A DNA stretch of 64,000 nt from Paracidovorax avenae ATCC 19860 (lineage in GTDB: Bacteria; Pseudomonadota; Gammaproteobacteria; Burkholderiales; Burkholderiaceae_C), in NCBI RefSeq assembly GCF_000176855.2, contig NC_015138.1, forward strand, positions 3,472,001 to 3,536,000, in the 5' to 3' direction. The notes beneath the pieces were generated by a model. The model did not search any database. It saw only the letters and a program-made list of their open reading frames with translations, and was not told the DNA's origin. This document shows positions 18,765 to 28,622 of the stretch, piece after piece (the stretch's first letter is position 1; every line of letters starts with the position of its first letter). The translations under genes were made by a program, and so were the position numbers.

Positions 18765-19427
18765 ATGTCCCGCAAACCCAAAAAAGGCTATTTCGTGAAG
18801 GGCCATTTCGTCGCCGAAGGCAGCGAACTGGACCTGCAGCTCAAGGCCGAGCTCAAAGGCACGACCGAAGCCAGCCGCACCGATCTCAAGCGCGAGAGCG
18901 ATGCGCTGCAGCAGCTCGGCCAGGACCTGCTCACGCTGCGCAGCGACCTGCAGGCGCGCCTGCAACTGCCCGACAAGCTGCAGGACGCGCTGGCCGAAGC
19001 GCGGCGCATCACCAATTTCGAAGGCAAGCGCCGGCAGATGCAGTACGTGGGCAAGCTCATGCGCCAGCTCGACGAATCGGTGGTGATCGCCGCGCGCGCC
19101 GCGCTGGACGAGCAGCACAACGGCTCGGCCGCGGAAAAGCTCGCGCTGCACGAAGCGGAGCAATGGCGCGAGCGGCTGATCGCGGACGACGGCGCCCTGC
19201 CCCTCTGGATGGAGCGCTTCCCGCGCACCGACACCCAGCAGCTGCGTGCACTGATCCGCCAGGCCCGCAAGGACGCACCCGAAGGCAAGGAGGCCAACGT
19301 ACAGGTTTCCGAAGGCCTCGCGCCGCGCAAGGGCCGCGCCTACCGAGAGCTGTTCCAGTTGGTGCGCACGCAGATGGACGAAGCCGCCCTGCACGCTCGC
19401 CACGAAGAGACCGAGCGCGATGCATGA
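18765..19427 (+). CDS. darP: DarP/YjgA ribosome biogenesis factor
   Basis: 220-residue DUF615 protein. It binds pre-50S ribosomal particles and promotes 23S rRNA folding in E. coli. MSRKPKKGYFVKGHFV opens a basic N-terminus, then a Leu-rich helical region and RRQMQYVGKLMRQLD, the family's core motif; C-terminal helices carry RAYRELFQLVR. Length is somewhat longer than the E. coli protein (183). It overlaps mogA by 8 nt, so the two are cotranscribed. It is divergent from pmbA. Confidence 0.93.
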   Translation: MSRKPKKGYFVKGHFVAEGSELDLQLKAELKGTTEASRTDLKRESDALQQLGQDLLTLRSDLQARLQLPDKLQDALAEARRITNFEGKRRQMQYVGKLMRQLDESVVIAARAALDEQHNGSAAEKLALHEAEQWRERLIADDGALPLWMERFPRTDTQQLRALIRQARKDAPEGKEANVQVSEGLAPRKGRAYRELFQLVRTQMDEAALHARHEETERDA

Positions 19428-20031
19428 GGCCCTGCCCCCGCCCGAGCCGGTACGCATCGGCATCGTGTCGGTGAGCGACCGCGCGAGCCGCGGCGTTTAC
19501 GAGGACAAGGGCCTGCCCGCGCTGCGCGACTGGCTGGAGCGCGCGCTGCACAACCCGGTGCATTTCGAGGAGCGGCTGATCCCCGACGAACAGGAGCGCA
19601 TCAGTGCCACGCTGATCGATCTGGTGGACGGCGCGGGCTGCCACCTGGTGCTGACCACCGGCGGCACGGGCCCTGCCCCGCGCGATGTGACCCCCGAGGC
19701 CACGCTGGCCGTGGCGCACCGCGAGATGCCGGGCTTCGGCGAGCAGATGCGGCAGATCGGCCTGCGCTTCGTGCCCACGGCCATCCTGTCGCGGCAGGTG
19801 GCGGTGATCCGCCACGGCAGCCTGGTCATCAACCTTCCGGGGCAGCCCAAGGCCATCGCGGAGACGCTCGAAGGCCTGAAGGACGCCGAGGGCAAGACGG
19901 CCGTGCCGGGCATCTTCGCGGCCGTGCCCTACTGCATCGACCTGATCGGCGGCCCCTACCTGGAGACGCGCGAGGCGGTGTGCAAGGCATTCAGGCCCAA
20001 GGACGCACGCAGGCCGGCACGGCCGGAGTGA
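19420..20031 (+). CDS. mogA: molybdopterin adenylyltransferase MogA
   Basis: 203-residue MogA, which adenylates molybdopterin before molybdenum insertion. The N-terminal IGIVSVSDRASRGVYEDKG and the TTGGTGPAPRDVTPEAT nucleotide/molybdopterin loop are diagnostic, and INLPGQPKAI near the C-terminus is conserved. It starts inside the end of darP. The coupling to a ribosome factor looks like a locus convenience rather than a shared pathway. Confidence 0.95.
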   Translation: MHEALPPPEPVRIGIVSVSDRASRGVYEDKGLPALRDWLERALHNPVHFEERLIPDEQERISATLIDLVDGAGCHLVLTTGGTGPAPRDVTPEATLAVAHREMPGFGEQMRQIGLRFVPTAILSRQVAVIRHGSLVINLPGQPKAIAETLEGLKDAEGKTAVPGIFAAVPYCIDLIGGPYLETREAVCKAFRPKDARRPARPE

Positions 20032-20039
20032 ACCCGTAG

Positions 20040-20057
20040 CGCGCCGGGACTGGCGCG
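20040..20057 (+). terminator. weak hairpin after mogA
   Basis: CGCGCC (20040-20045) pairs with GGCGCG (20052-20057) 9 nt after the mogA stop. There is no T-run, so it may only slow transcription. Confidence 0.35.
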
Positions 20058-20115
20058 AACCTGGGCCCGACAGTACCATGCGGCGCCCGGGCCCTCGCCC
20101 GCTCGACCCAAGTCC

Positions 20116-21153
20116 ATGTCCACACTCCTCCTCGCCCTGGTGCAACTGGCCTTCCTCTTGGCCATCCTGGTGATGTTCTATCGCCACCGCAGCCTGAAAC
20201 GCCGCCAGGATGCACTGGTCCAGGAACTCAAAGGGGTGCAGTACTGGCGCATCAACGTCGCCCGTCCGCGCTTTTTCCGCAGCTGGCTGCGGCTGCTGCC
20301 GTTCGAAGGCAAGGGTGTGCTGATCGCCGAGGGCGACGATGCCGTGCGCATGAAGGGGTTCTGGAACAAGGACGGGCACCCGTTCGACGTGCCGATCGAC
20401 CTGCGCCACAGCCGCGCCGAATGGCTGGGCAACCGCAACCTGAGGGCGGGCAACCTGTACTGGGCCCAGCTGGAGACACCGCGCGGCACCATCGTGTTCA
20501 GTGCGGACACGGGCATGAATGCGCTGCAGTCGCGCGAGGCGTTGTCCGACATCTTCCGCGCGGTCTTCACCGGGCAGGAGCTCACCGAGGCGCAGACACA
20601 GGACTTCGCGCTCGAGAAGAACCCGCGCAGCGTGCTGGCGATGGTGCTGTTTTTCGGTTTGCTGTTCTTCGCGCTGATCGACACCTTCGCCATTTCACGC
20701 TTCGAACTCACCGATGCGCAGATCGGACGCATCCTGCGCCATCCGCTCACGTGGGTGGGCACCCTGTCGGCCGCGGCCCTCGCCTACCTGCTGGCCTACC
20801 GGCACCTGCTGGGGGGCGACGTGCCCGCCCGCGAATCCAATGTGCTGGCCCTGATGCTGGTCGCCGTGATGGCCGGCAGCGCCTTGCCGCTGGCCAAGCG
20901 CATCGACCAGGTGCTCGCGCAGGCACCGTCGCGCAACTACGACTACCGGGTCACCGGCACCGCACACCTCAAACCCGTCGATCCCACCCTGGGACTGCCG
21001 GCGATGCGATTCCCGCGGGCGAAGGAATACTGGGAGCAGTTTCCCACCGGGTCGGTCTATCCCATTCCGTACCTGCGCGGGCCGATGGGGCTGTGGCAGC
21101 TCGACCATGCGGCGTTCGACGCACCGCTGCGCGCCTTCTACGCAAAGCGCTGA
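20116..21153 (+). CDS. hypothetical membrane protein
   Basis: 345-residue protein with no recognised domain. One N-terminal membrane helix (about residues 4-23) is followed by a basic stretch and a soluble region of about 150 residues. Two or three further hydrophobic helices follow (about 176-198, 213-230, 245-260), then a C-terminal domain with several Tyr/Pro-rich segments (SVYPIPYLRGPMG). The middle part reads like a sensor or transport-accessory domain but matches no family I know. It follows mogA on the same strand, 84 nt later, and is convergent with cysE. No function is offered. Confidence 0.75.
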   Translation: MSTLLLALVQLAFLLAILVMFYRHRSLKRRQDALVQELKGVQYWRINVARPRFFRSWLRLLPFEGKGVLIAEGDDAVRMKGFWNKDGHPFDVPIDLRHSRAEWLGNRNLRAGNLYWAQLETPRGTIVFSADTGMNALQSREALSDIFRAVFTGQELTEAQTQDFALEKNPRSVLAMVLFFGLLFFALIDTFAISRFELTDAQIGRILRHPLTWVGTLSAAALAYLLAYRHLLGGDVPARESNVLALMLVAVMAGSALPLAKRIDQVLAQAPSRNYDYRVTGTAHLKPVDPTLGLPAMRFPRAKEYWEQFPTGSVYPIPYLRGPMGLWQLDHAAFDAPLRAFYAKR

Positions 21154-21174
21154 TAAAGCCGGGACGCGCTCCGC

Positions 21175-21972
21175 CTATTTGCCCACCAGCGCGTTGAGCT
21201 TCTCGGCCTCGAACTGCTCGTTGCGGTTGGCGTCGCACGGCACGCAGTCGCTGGCCTGCGGCGCCGCCTGGGAGAGCTTTTCGATGGCAGCCCAGAGCAG
21301 CGCGATCTGGCGCTCCTGCGACGAAGCGTTGTCGATCAACCCGCGCATCGCCTGGGAGAGCGGGTCGTCTTCCTGCGTGACGCCATAGGCCGAGAACGCG
21401 CGGGGCTCGGGCCGCGGCGGGCTGGCGGCCTCGGTGACATCGGCGCTCTGCCCTGCCCTGGAAGGAATGATGCGCGCGGGAATACCCACGGCCGTGGCAC
21501 CGGCGGGCACGGGCTTGATGACCACGGCATTGCTGCCGATCTTGGCGCCATCGCCCACCTCGAAACCGCCCAGCACCTTCGCGCCCGCGCTGACGACCAC
21601 GTCGCGGCCCAGCGTGGGATGGCGCTTGGCGCCCTTGTAGAGCGACGTGCCGCCCAGGGTGACGCCCTGGTAGATGGTGCAGCCGTCGCCGATCTCGGCG
21701 GTCTCGCCCACCACCACGCCCATGGCGTGGTCGAAGAAGACCCGCTCGCCGATCTTCGCGCCGGGATGGATCTCGATGCCGGTGAGCCAGCGCGCGAAAT
21801 GCGAGATGAAGCGCCCGGGCCACTTGAGGCCATGCGTCCAGCACCAGTGCGCAGGCCGGTGCAGCCAGATGGCATGCAGGCCGGGATAACAGGTGACCAC
21901 CTCCCAGGTACTGCGGGCCGCGGGGTCGCGGTCGAGGATGCACTGGATGTCTGAGCGCAGGCGGTCGAACAT
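21175..21972 (-). CDS. cysE: serine O-acetyltransferase CysE
   Basis: 265-residue serine acetyltransferase, making O-acetylserine for cysteine synthesis. It is the short form with a reduced N-terminal helical domain. The left-handed beta-helix hexapeptide repeats begin at [11 protein letters not shown], and the active-site region is [16 protein letters not shown]. The C-terminal tail of about 80 residues past the helix is Cys/Glu-containing and longer than in E. coli; it is where cysteine feedback and CysK docking normally act. ATG at 21972. It lies 49 nt after trmJ on the same strand, as in many betaproteobacteria. Confidence 0.95.
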   Translation of the reverse strand: MFDRLRSDIQCILDRDPAARSTWEVVTCYPGLHAIWLHRPAHWCWTHGLKWPGRFISHFARWLTGIEIHPGAKIGERVFFDHAMGVVVGETAEIGDGCTIYQGVTLGGTSLYKGAKRHPTLGRDVVVSAGAKVLGGFEVGDGAKIGSNAVVIKPVPAGATAVGIPARIIPSRAGQSADVTEAASPPRPEPRAFSAYGVTQEDDPLSQAMRGLIDNASSQERQIALLWAAIEKLSQAAPQASDCVPCDANRNEQFEAEKLNALVGK

Positions 21973-22021
21973 GGGAAGGGGGCTCGTGGAATGGGCGCGG
22001 GGCGGGAATCGGCCTTGCAGT

Positions 22022-22855
22022 CTATCGCTTCGCCTGCGCCGCTTCCGACATGGCCTTGGCGACACCGCGCAGGATGTGGATTTCCTCGGGGGTGGGTTGC
22101 GCGCGGTTGAAAAGCTGGTTGAGCCGCGGCATGAGTTTCTTGGGCGCGGCCGGGTCGAGGAAGCCGATGTCCACCAGCGCGCGCTCCCAGTGCGCGAGCA
22201 TGCCGGCCACCTGGGCGGCGTCGGCGGGCGCGGACGCGGGTGCGGCGTCCCGCACGGGAAAGCCGCCGAGCGCGAGCCGCCATTCGTAGGCGATCACCTG
22301 GATGGCCGCGCCCAGGTTGAGCGAGCCGAAGCCGGGGTTGGTGGGAATGGAGAGCGCGACATGGCAGCGGTACACGTCCTCGTTCGCCATGCCGAAGCGC
22401 TCGGAGCCGAACAGGAAGGCGACACCCGCCTCCCCTGCCGCAGCCGCCGGTGCGGAGGCGGGATCGGTGTCCGTGGGTGGCACGGGGGCCACGCCCCCTT
22501 CCAGGGCCAGTTCGGCCAGGGGATGGCCCGCATCGGCGGACTGCCTGCGCACCAGCCATTCGAAATGCTCGCGCGGCGAGCGGGTGGGCGGGCCGAAATC
22601 GCGTGGCGTCATCGCGGTGGCGCACAGGTGGCTGATGCCGTCCAGGGCTTCGTCCAGCGTGGCGACGATACGGGCGTTCTCCAGCACGTCGAGCGCTCCG
22701 CTCGCGCGCTGGATGGTCTCTTCGCGCCGCAGCACGTTGGGCCAGCGCGGGGCCACCAGGACCAGATCCCCGAAGCCCATGGTCTTCATGGCGCGGGCGG
22801 CGGCGCCGACGTTGCCGGCATGGCTGGTCTGGATGAGGATGAAGCGGGTTTTCAT
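22022..22855 (-). CDS. trmJ: tRNA (cytidine/uridine-2'-O-)-methyltransferase TrmJ
   Basis: 277-residue SPOUT methyltransferase that 2'-O-methylates position 32 of tRNAs. Family markers are [20 protein letters not shown] at the N-terminus, [18 protein letters not shown] and [15 protein letters not shown], which form the knot. A low-complexity Ala/Pro insert (around [17 protein letters not shown]) precedes the FGSE motif, which is unusual for TrmJ. The C-terminal dimer helix with [17 protein letters not shown] is intact. ATG at 22855. Same strand and close to cysE. Confidence 0.93.
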   Translation of the reverse strand: MKTRFILIQTSHAGNVGAAARAMKTMGFGDLVLVAPRWPNVLRREETIQRASGALDVLENARIVATLDEALDGISHLCATAMTPRDFGPPTRSPREHFEWLVRRQSADAGHPLAELALEGGVAPVPPTDTDPASAPAAAAGEAGVAFLFGSERFGMANEDVYRCHVALSIPTNPGFGSLNLGAAIQVIAYEWRLALGGFPVRDAAPASAPADAAQVAGMLAHWERALVDIGFLDPAAPKKLMPRLNQLFNRAQPTPEEIHILRGVAKAMSEAAQAKR

Positions 22856-22941
22856 GGGAAGCGGCACAGCGGGAAGGACGCGCGATTGTCGCCGCTGCGG
22901 CCCTCCTACCCCGCTCCCGGTCCTGCCGGCTTGCCGAGCCG

Positions 22942-24588
22942 TCAGTGCAGGCCGACCGACCTGCCGGTCTCCCGACCGGATATTCCGCGGTCCTGCGGCC
23001 TCTCGGACTGCGGCACGGAACGCAGGGCGGACAGGTAATCCTCGCGCCACTTCGCGAGGTCCTCCGTCTTCACGTTGTCCAGCAGCCGGCCGTGGCGCTC
23101 CTTGCGCTCATCCAGCGGCATGGAGAGCGCCGCCTCGTAGGCCTGCGCGATGGCGGACCGGTCCGCCGGCGGGACCAGGATCGCATCCTGGAGCTGGTGC
23201 GCCGCACCGGCGCCGCGGGAGAGGACCAGCGCCCCGGGATCGCGCTCATCCTGCGAGGCGACATACTCCTTTGCGACCAGGTTCATGCCGTCGGCCACGG
23301 AAGTCACCACGCCCACCCGGCCCATGCGGTAGATCTCCGGCAGCGCGCTTCGCCTGACCGGCTCGGCGAAGTACAGGATGGGCGTCCAAGACGGCGTCCC
23401 GTACTTACTGTTGATGCCGTCCACCATCTTCTGCGTCCTGCGCGCCAATGCGGCATAGGCCGGCACCTCCGGGCGGGACGGCGCACCGATCTGCACGAAG
23501 GTCACTTTCTCGTGGAGGTCCAGGCGGTCTTCCAGCAATTGCCCGAGCGCGGCGAACCGATCGGGCACGCCCTTGGAGTAATCCAGCCGTTCCACCCCCA
23601 CCATGAGGAGCCGCCCTTCAGCCTTCTCGGCGCGCATGCGCTCCAGGACACCACCGGGCCCGGTGTCGGGCTCATGCGCCATCAGGCCCTGGATATCAAT
23701 GCCGATCGGGAAGTCGCGCACCTGCACCTGGCGCCCGAAAGCGCGCAACTGGCTTCCGTCCGCGGCGGCGTCCCCGATGCGCTCCTCGCGCACATAGCCC
23801 TGGAGGTTCTCTACGTCCCGGGGTATCTGCATGCCCACCAAGTCATAGGAGAAAAGCGACTCCACCAGCTCCCTGTGCTCCGGAATGGCCCGGAAGACCC
23901 CTGGTTCCGGGAACGGGATGTGGTTGAAGAAGCCCATGCGCTGCCGGCACCCGAGCCGGCGCAATTCCTGCGCGAGCGGGATGAGGTGGTAATCATGGAT
24001 CCACAGCACGTCGTCCTGCTGCAGCAACGGGGCGAGCTGCGCGGCGAAAATCCGGTTGACCTGGCGATAGACGCCGTACTGGCCCGGCCGGATGTCGGCC
24101 CAGCCGGCACTGCCGTGCATCACGGGCCAGAGCACCGAATTGCTGTAGCCCGCGTAGTACTGCCTGGACTGGGTACGACTGAGGTCCATGCCCACCAGGG
24201 TGGATTGGCCGAACGCCTGCTTGTGCACACTGGGCGTACCAGGCCGTCCGCCGATGGCGCCGCTCCATCCCATCCAGAGGCCGGGGTTGTCGTGCATGGT
24301 GTCGGCCAGGGCAACGGCCAGGCCGCCGGCAGCGGGCTTCGATGGGTCCACCATGCGGTTGGAAACGACGACCAGCCGGTTCTGCGGCGGGCGCTGCCGC
24401 TGCCGGGTTTCCGGCTGCGCCGGACCCGAACCGTCGAACGGCCTCTTGCGCCGGGGCTGGATCGCAGCGCGCTCCAGTGCCCTGCCGGCTGGAGGTGGGC
24501 GCTCGGAGACCGCATGGCGGGCCTCGCCCCCTACCTGGAATGCTGGAGGGGCCGCGCTGCGGCGCGCTCCGGATACGTGTCGGACCAT
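22942..24588 (-). CDS. otsA: alpha,alpha-trehalose-phosphate synthase OtsA
   Basis: Retaining GT20 glycosyltransferase joining UDP-glucose and glucose-6-phosphate. RLVVVSNRM, the glycine pair in AAGGLAVAL, WIHDYHL, FFNHIPFP and RLDYSKGVPDRF (substrate Arg/Lys) are all present, so it should be active. At 548 residues it is about 70-80 longer than usual; the extra N-terminal stretch is rich in Arg, Pro and Ala and looks disordered. AAGGA before ATG 24588 supports this start; the longer frame begins with TTG at 24642. No otsB phosphatase is in the window, so the second trehalose step is encoded elsewhere. Probably stress-induced (osmotic, desiccation), from family knowledge. Confidence 0.92.
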   Translation of the reverse strand: MVRHVSGARRSAAPPAFQVGGEARHAVSERPPPAGRALERAAIQPRRKRPFDGSGPAQPETRQRQRPPQNRLVVVSNRMVDPSKPAAGGLAVALADTMHDNPGLWMGWSGAIGGRPGTPSVHKQAFGQSTLVGMDLSRTQSRQYYAGYSNSVLWPVMHGSAGWADIRPGQYGVYRQVNRIFAAQLAPLLQQDDVLWIHDYHLIPLAQELRRLGCRQRMGFFNHIPFPEPGVFRAIPEHRELVESLFSYDLVGMQIPRDVENLQGYVREERIGDAAADGSQLRAFGRQVQVRDFPIGIDIQGLMAHEPDTGPGGVLERMRAEKAEGRLLMVGVERLDYSKGVPDRFAALGQLLEDRLDLHEKVTFVQIGAPSRPEVPAYAALARRTQKMVDGINSKYGTPSWTPILYFAEPVRRSALPEIYRMGRVGVVTSVADGMNLVAKEYVASQDERDPGALVLSRGAGAAHQLQDAILVPPADRSAIAQAYEAALSMPLDERKERHGRLLDNVKTEDLAKWREDYLSALRSVPQSERPQDRGISGRETGRSVGLH

Positions 24589-25036
24589 GGTGGATTCCTT
24601 AATTTCTGGATAATGCCCCTTGATTGAAAATGCAGGGCTCAACCGCGGCTCCCGGATATGGAATACGAATAGCCACCGAGAGCACGGCCATTTTTTTGCG
24701 GATTTCCTCGGCGGAGCCCTGAGCAGGCCTGGGGGCAGGACAGACCGGATGGCGCTCCGGAAATCGTTGAATACAGTCTATTGAAATTTTTATTGCATTC
24801 ATTCTCATCAATCAAATGATTGAAAATATTATTCGGAAATAATATTTCTCGAGAAAATTTCGTTTCCGCATAATTACTTTCACCCCAGAAAGGAGTCGGA
24901 AAACCCGCAGACCGTGCGCCCTCCCGAGCCAGCAGACGACAGTGCCTGTCAGGCACTTGGGACATGCCTCCCGGCAGCCACGAACGTCCACAGCAGCCCC
25001 TCCCCGGGGTTCGTGTAGCATCCGCGCCCTCCCGCC
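24589..25036. promoter_or_regulatory. divergent intergenic region, AT-rich in part
   Basis: 448 nt between otsA and the ABC exporter genes. No convincing gene is present. 24770-24890 is much more AT-rich than the surroundings and carries three adjacent palindromes (24808-24856). On the minus strand a possible sigma70-type pair TTGATT-17-TAAAAA falls in this stretch and would read towards otsA. I see nothing else of note. Confidence 0.5.
24808..24856. repeat. three adjacent palindromes in the otsA upstream region
   Basis: TCAATCA-AA-TGATTGA (24808-24823); AATATTATT-CGGA-AATAATATT (24825-24846), a 9-bp perfect stem; and TTTCTCGAGAAA (24845-24856). They abut or slightly overlap. Such stacking suggests operator sites for one or more dimeric regulators. 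Confidence 0.6.
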
Positions 25037-25867
25037 ATGGATCACATCGCCGTCCGCCACCTGCACAAGTCCTACCGCATCCACGAGCGCGACCCCGGCG
25101 TGCTCGGCGCGCTGCGGGCCCTGGCACGCCCGCGCTACCGCACGGTCGCGGCGCTGTCGGATGTGTCGTTCAGCCTGCAGCGGGGCGAGATGCTGGGTTT
25201 CATCGGGCCGAACGGCGCCGGCAAGTCCACCACCGTCAAGATCCTCTCGGGCATCCTGCGGCCCGACGGCGGCCGCGTGGAGATCGACGGACGCGATCCC
25301 TTCACCGAACGCGAGCGGCACGTCGCGCGCATCGGGGTGGTGTTCGGGCAACGCACCCAGCTGTGGTGGGACCTGCCGGTGGGCGACGGCTTCGCGCTGC
25401 TGCGCGACATCTACCGCGTCGATCCTCAGCGCTTTGCCCGCACACGCGACGAACTGGTGGCACTGCTGCACCTGGAGCGCGTGCTCGACCAGCCCGTGCG
25501 CCAGCTGTCCCTGGGCCAGCGCATGCGTGCGGAAATCGCCGCGGCCCTGCTGCACGAGCCGGACATCCTCTTCCTGGACGAGCCGACCATCGGCCTGGAT
25601 GCGCCCTCCAAGCTCGCGGTGCGCGACTTCGTGCGGCGGGCCAACCGGGAACGCGGCACCACCGTCCTGCTCACGACCCACGACATGCACGACATCGAGG
25701 CGCTGGCCGAACGGGTGATCGTGATCGGCCACGGCCGGGTGCTGGCCGACTGCGGCGTGGACGCGCTGCGGGCCCAGGTGGCGGCGGCGCGTCCCGACGA
25801 CGAGGACATGACCATCGAGGCCGTGATCGCGCGCTTCTACGCGATGCACGGCGCCGCCGAAGGATGA
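25037..25867 (+). CDS. ABC transporter ATP-binding protein
   Basis: 276-residue ATPase of the ABC-2 exporter (NatA/DrrA-like) type. Walker A GPNGAGKST (about residues 57-65), signature LSLGQRMRAE, Walker B LFLDEPT and H-loop TTHD are all intact. It energises the two permeases encoded directly downstream, with ATGA start/stop overlaps, so the three form one operon. The substrate is unknown; this family exports lipids, polysaccharides or small hydrophobic compounds. The annotated ATG at 25037 matches the usual start. Confidence 0.93.
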   Translation: MDHIAVRHLHKSYRIHERDPGVLGALRALARPRYRTVAALSDVSFSLQRGEMLGFIGPNGAGKSTTVKILSGILRPDGGRVEIDGRDPFTERERHVARIGVVFGQRTQLWWDLPVGDGFALLRDIYRVDPQRFARTRDELVALLHLERVLDQPVRQLSLGQRMRAEIAAALLHEPDILFLDEPTIGLDAPSKLAVRDFVRRANRERGTTVLLTTHDMHDIEALAERVIVIGHGRVLADCGVDALRAQVAAARPDDEDMTIEAVIARFYAMHGAAEG

Positions 25868-26709
25868 CGGCGATGGCCCCGGCCGCGCTCCTGCGCCCCT
25901 ACCGGGCAGCGTTCGCTTCGCGCTTCCTCGTGATGCTGCAGTACCGGGCCGCGGCCTGGGCCGGCTTCATCACGCAGTGCTGGTGGGGCGGCCTGAAGGC
26001 CATGGTGATGGCGGCGTTCTACGGCGGTGCGGCGGCCGCGGCGGCACCGCTGTCGCTGGCACAGGCCATCACCTACACCTGGCTGGCACAGGGGCTGTTC
26101 GCCCTCCTGCCCTGGAGCGCCGACCCGGAACTGGCGCAGTCGGTGCGCACCGGGGCCGTGGCCTACGACCGGCTGCGGCCGGTGGACGCCTATGCGCTGT
26201 GGTTCGCCCGCTCCGCCGGATGGATCACCGCGCGGGTGCTGCCGCGGGCCGCGCTCATGGCTGCGTTCACCGGGGTGGTCCTGCCGGTGGCCGGCCTGGA
26301 GGGCTGGGCGCTGCAGCCCCCGGCCGGCTGGATGGCGGCGGCGACGTTCGCCCTGTCGCTGCTGCTGGCGCTGGTGCTCTCCACGGCGTTCGTGATGCTG
26401 CTCAACGTGGTCACGGCGGCAGCGCTCAACGAGCGGGGCATCAATACGCTGGCCGGTCCGGTCGTCATCGTGTTCTCCGGCAACCTGCTGCCCCTGGCGC
26501 TGCTGCCCGACGGCTGGCAGGCCGCCCTGCTGCTGCAACCGCTCGCGGGCATCGTGGACATTCCGGCACGCATCTATTTCGGGCAGCTGGCGGGCACGGA
26601 AGCGCTGGCAGGGCTGGGCCTGCAGTGCTTCTGGGTACTGGCGGCCGCGGGGCTGGGTCGCGTCCTGCTGCAGCGCACCCTGCGCAACCTGGAGGTGCAG
26701 GGCGGATGA
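25864..26709 (+). CDS. ABC-2-type permease subunit, first
   Basis: 281-residue membrane protein with about six hydrophobic spans, an ABC2_membrane_6 (DUF990)-like permease. Its ATG overlaps the ATPase stop (ATGA), so translation is coupled. A segment with [17 protein letters not shown] precedes the third span, matching the conserved LLRPvd motif of this permease group. It forms a heterodimer with the next gene product; the pair makes the pore used by the ATPase at 25037. Confidence 0.85.
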   Translation: MTAMAPAALLRPYRAAFASRFLVMLQYRAAAWAGFITQCWWGGLKAMVMAAFYGGAAAAAAPLSLAQAITYTWLAQGLFALLPWSADPELAQSVRTGAVAYDRLRPVDAYALWFARSAGWITARVLPRAALMAAFTGVVLPVAGLEGWALQPPAGWMAAATFALSLLLALVLSTAFVMLLNVVTAAALNERGINTLAGPVVIVFSGNLLPLALLPDGWQAALLLQPLAGIVDIPARIYFGQLAGTEALAGLGLQCFWVLAAAGLGRVLLQRTLRNLEVQGG

Positions 26710-27524
26710 AGCCACGGCCCATGGGATCGGCGGCGCTGTTCCTGCGCCTCGCGCTGGCATCGCTGAGCGGGCAGGCGCGCTACCCCGCGTCGGCGCTGAT
26801 GCTCACCATCGGCCAGGGCCTGGTGACGGGCATCGAGGCGATGGCGGTCTGGGCGCTGTTCCACCGGTTCGGCGACGTGCAGGGCTGGCGCATCGGCGAG
26901 GTGGCCGTGTTCTACGGGCTGGTGAACTGCATGTTCGCCATCGCCGACGCGCTGGGCCGGGGTTTCGACACGCTGGGCACGCAGTTCCTGCGCACGGGGG
27001 CCTTCGACCGCCTGCTGCTGCGCCCGCGCCCGGTGTGGCTGCAACTGATGGCGCACGACGTGCGCATCAGCCGCGCGGGGCGCCTGTTGCAGGGGCTCGC
27101 CGTGCTGGCCTTCGGCACGGTCCATGCCGAGGTGGCCTGGACGGCGCAGACCGTGGCGCTGGCCGTGTTCGCCGTGGCCGGCGGCGTGGCGCTGTTCCTG
27201 GGCATCCTGGTGCTGCAGGGGACGCTCTCGTTCTGGACCACCGAGAGCCTGGAGGTCGCCAACGTGCTCACCTACGGGGGCGTGGAGGCGGCCCAGTACC
27301 CGCTGGCGCTGTACGCCCGCTGGCTGCGGCGCCTGCTCACGTTCGCCGTGCCGCTGGCCTGCGTGGCCTACTACCCCGTGCTGCCGATCCTGGGGCGGGC
27401 CGATCCGCTCGGCGCACCCGCCTGGGTGGGCTGGGTTTCGCCGCTCGCGGGCTTCGCCTTCCTCGCGGCGGCGTTCGGCGCCTGGAGCGTGGGATTGCGG
27501 CGCCACGCATCCACCGGCAGCTGA
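26706..27524 (+). CDS. ABC-2-type permease subunit, second
   Basis: 272-residue membrane protein of the same ABC2_membrane_6 group, about six spans. The [16 protein letters not shown] segment is the counterpart of the motif in its partner. Its ATG overlaps the first permease's stop. Two permeases with one ATPase make a complete exporter, without a dedicated binding protein or outer-membrane component. It ends 98 nt before suhB. Confidence 0.85.
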   Translation: MKPRPMGSAALFLRLALASLSGQARYPASALMLTIGQGLVTGIEAMAVWALFHRFGDVQGWRIGEVAVFYGLVNCMFAIADALGRGFDTLGTQFLRTGAFDRLLLRPRPVWLQLMAHDVRISRAGRLLQGLAVLAFGTVHAEVAWTAQTVALAVFAVAGGVALFLGILVLQGTLSFWTTESLEVANVLTYGGVEAAQYPLALYARWLRRLLTFAVPLACVAYYPVLPILGRADPLGAPAWVGWVSPLAGFAFLAAAFGAWSVGLRRHASTGS

Positions 27525-27622
27525 AATTCGCCAAGGGCGCTAAAATACCCGGTTATCGCGCCCGCATCGCCGGGCAATTGCCCTTGCCGTCCCCTGCGGC
27601 GCCAGCTCCTTCCTCACAATTC

Positions 27623-28582
27623 ATGTCGTCCAATCTGCACCCCATGCTCAACGTGGCCATCAAGGCCGCTCGCGCCGCAGGCGCCATCATCAACCGCGCG
27701 GCGCTTGACGTCGAGGCGGTGCGCGTTTCGCAGAAGCAGATCAACGACTTCGTGACCGAGGTGGACCACGCGAGCGAGCAGGCCATCATCGAGACCCTGC
27801 TCACCGCCTATCCGGGCCATGGCATCCTCGCCGAGGAATCGGGCAGCCAGTACGGCGCGAAGGATTCGGAATTCATCTGGGTCATCGACCCGCTGGACGG
27901 CACCACCAACTTCATCCATGGCTTTCCCGTCTATTGCGTGAGCATCGCGCTCATGGTGCGCGGCAAGGTCGAGCAGGCCGTCATCTACGACCCGACGCGC
28001 AACGACCTGTTCACGGCCACCAAGGGCCGCGGCGCCTACCTGAACGAGCGGCGCATCCGCGTGTCCAAGCGCACCCAGCTCAAGGAAAGCCTGCTGTCCA
28101 CCGGCTTCCCGTTCCGCCCGGGCGACAACTTCAAGACCTACCTGCACATCATGTCCGACGTGATGCAGCGCACGGCCGGCCTGCGCCGCCCCGGCGCGGC
28201 CGCGCTGGACCTCGCCTACGTGGCGGCCGGCTTCACCGAAGGTTTCTTCGAGACGGGCCTGTCCATCTGGGACGTGGCGGCCGGCTCGCTGCTGGTGACC
28301 GAGGCCGGCGGCCTGGTGGGCAATTTCACGGGCGAGGCCGACTTCCTGGAGCAACGCGAGTGCCTGGCGGCCACGCCCCGCATCTACGGCCAGCTCGTGC
28401 CGATCCTCTCCAAGTACAGCAAGTTCGCCAGCGCGGGCGACAAGGCCGCGGTGCGCCAGGCCGTGCGCAACGACACGCCGGCCGGAGAGGCGGTCGCGGC
28501 GGATGGCGATATGGACGCGGAGCTCCCGCAGGAGGCGCCCGAAGCCCACGGCGGAGAAGCGGCGCCGCGCGCACCGTTCTGA
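27623..28582 (+). CDS. suhB: inositol monophosphatase family protein SuhB
   Basis: 319-residue Mg-dependent phosphatase; SuhB proteins hydrolyse inositol-1-phosphate and assist rRNA transcription antitermination with NusA. Metal ligands are visible as Glu71 in LAEESG and Asp89/Asp92 in DPLDGTTN, with [15 protein letters not shown] supplying the third aspartate. An extra C-terminal tail of about 45 residues, acidic and Ala/Pro-rich, is beyond the usual 265-270. It is convergent with the HD-GYP gene, a hairpin lying between. Confidence 0.93.
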   Translation: MSSNLHPMLNVAIKAARAAGAIINRAALDVEAVRVSQKQINDFVTEVDHASEQAIIETLLTAYPGHGILAEESGSQYGAKDSEFIWVIDPLDGTTNFIHGFPVYCVSIALMVRGKVEQAVIYDPTRNDLFTATKGRGAYLNERRIRVSKRTQLKESLLSTGFPFRPGDNFKTYLHIMSDVMQRTAGLRRPGAAALDLAYVAAGFTEGFFETGLSIWDVAAGSLLVTEAGGLVGNFTGEADFLEQRECLAATPRIYGQLVPILSKYSKFASAGDKAAVRQAVRNDTPAGEAVAADGDMDAELPQEAPEAHGGEAAPRAPF

Positions 28583-28589
28583 AAGCTGT

Positions 28590-28620
28590 CGCCGTGCCGG
28601 CCGCTTACGGCCCGGCACGG
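28590..28620. terminator. bidirectional hairpin between suhB and HD-GYP gene
   Basis: GCCGTGCCGG (28590-28599) pairs perfectly with CCGGCACGGC (28611-28620), and an inner CCG/CGG pairing shortens the loop. Placed in the 40-nt gap between two convergent genes; no long T-run. Confidence 0.65.
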
Positions 28621-28622
28621 CT

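Noticed and set aside
24599..25127. Short minus-strand frames in the otsA/ABC intergenic region
   Set aside because: They start with poor context, show no domain character and cross the palindrome cluster; a regulatory region is the simpler reading.
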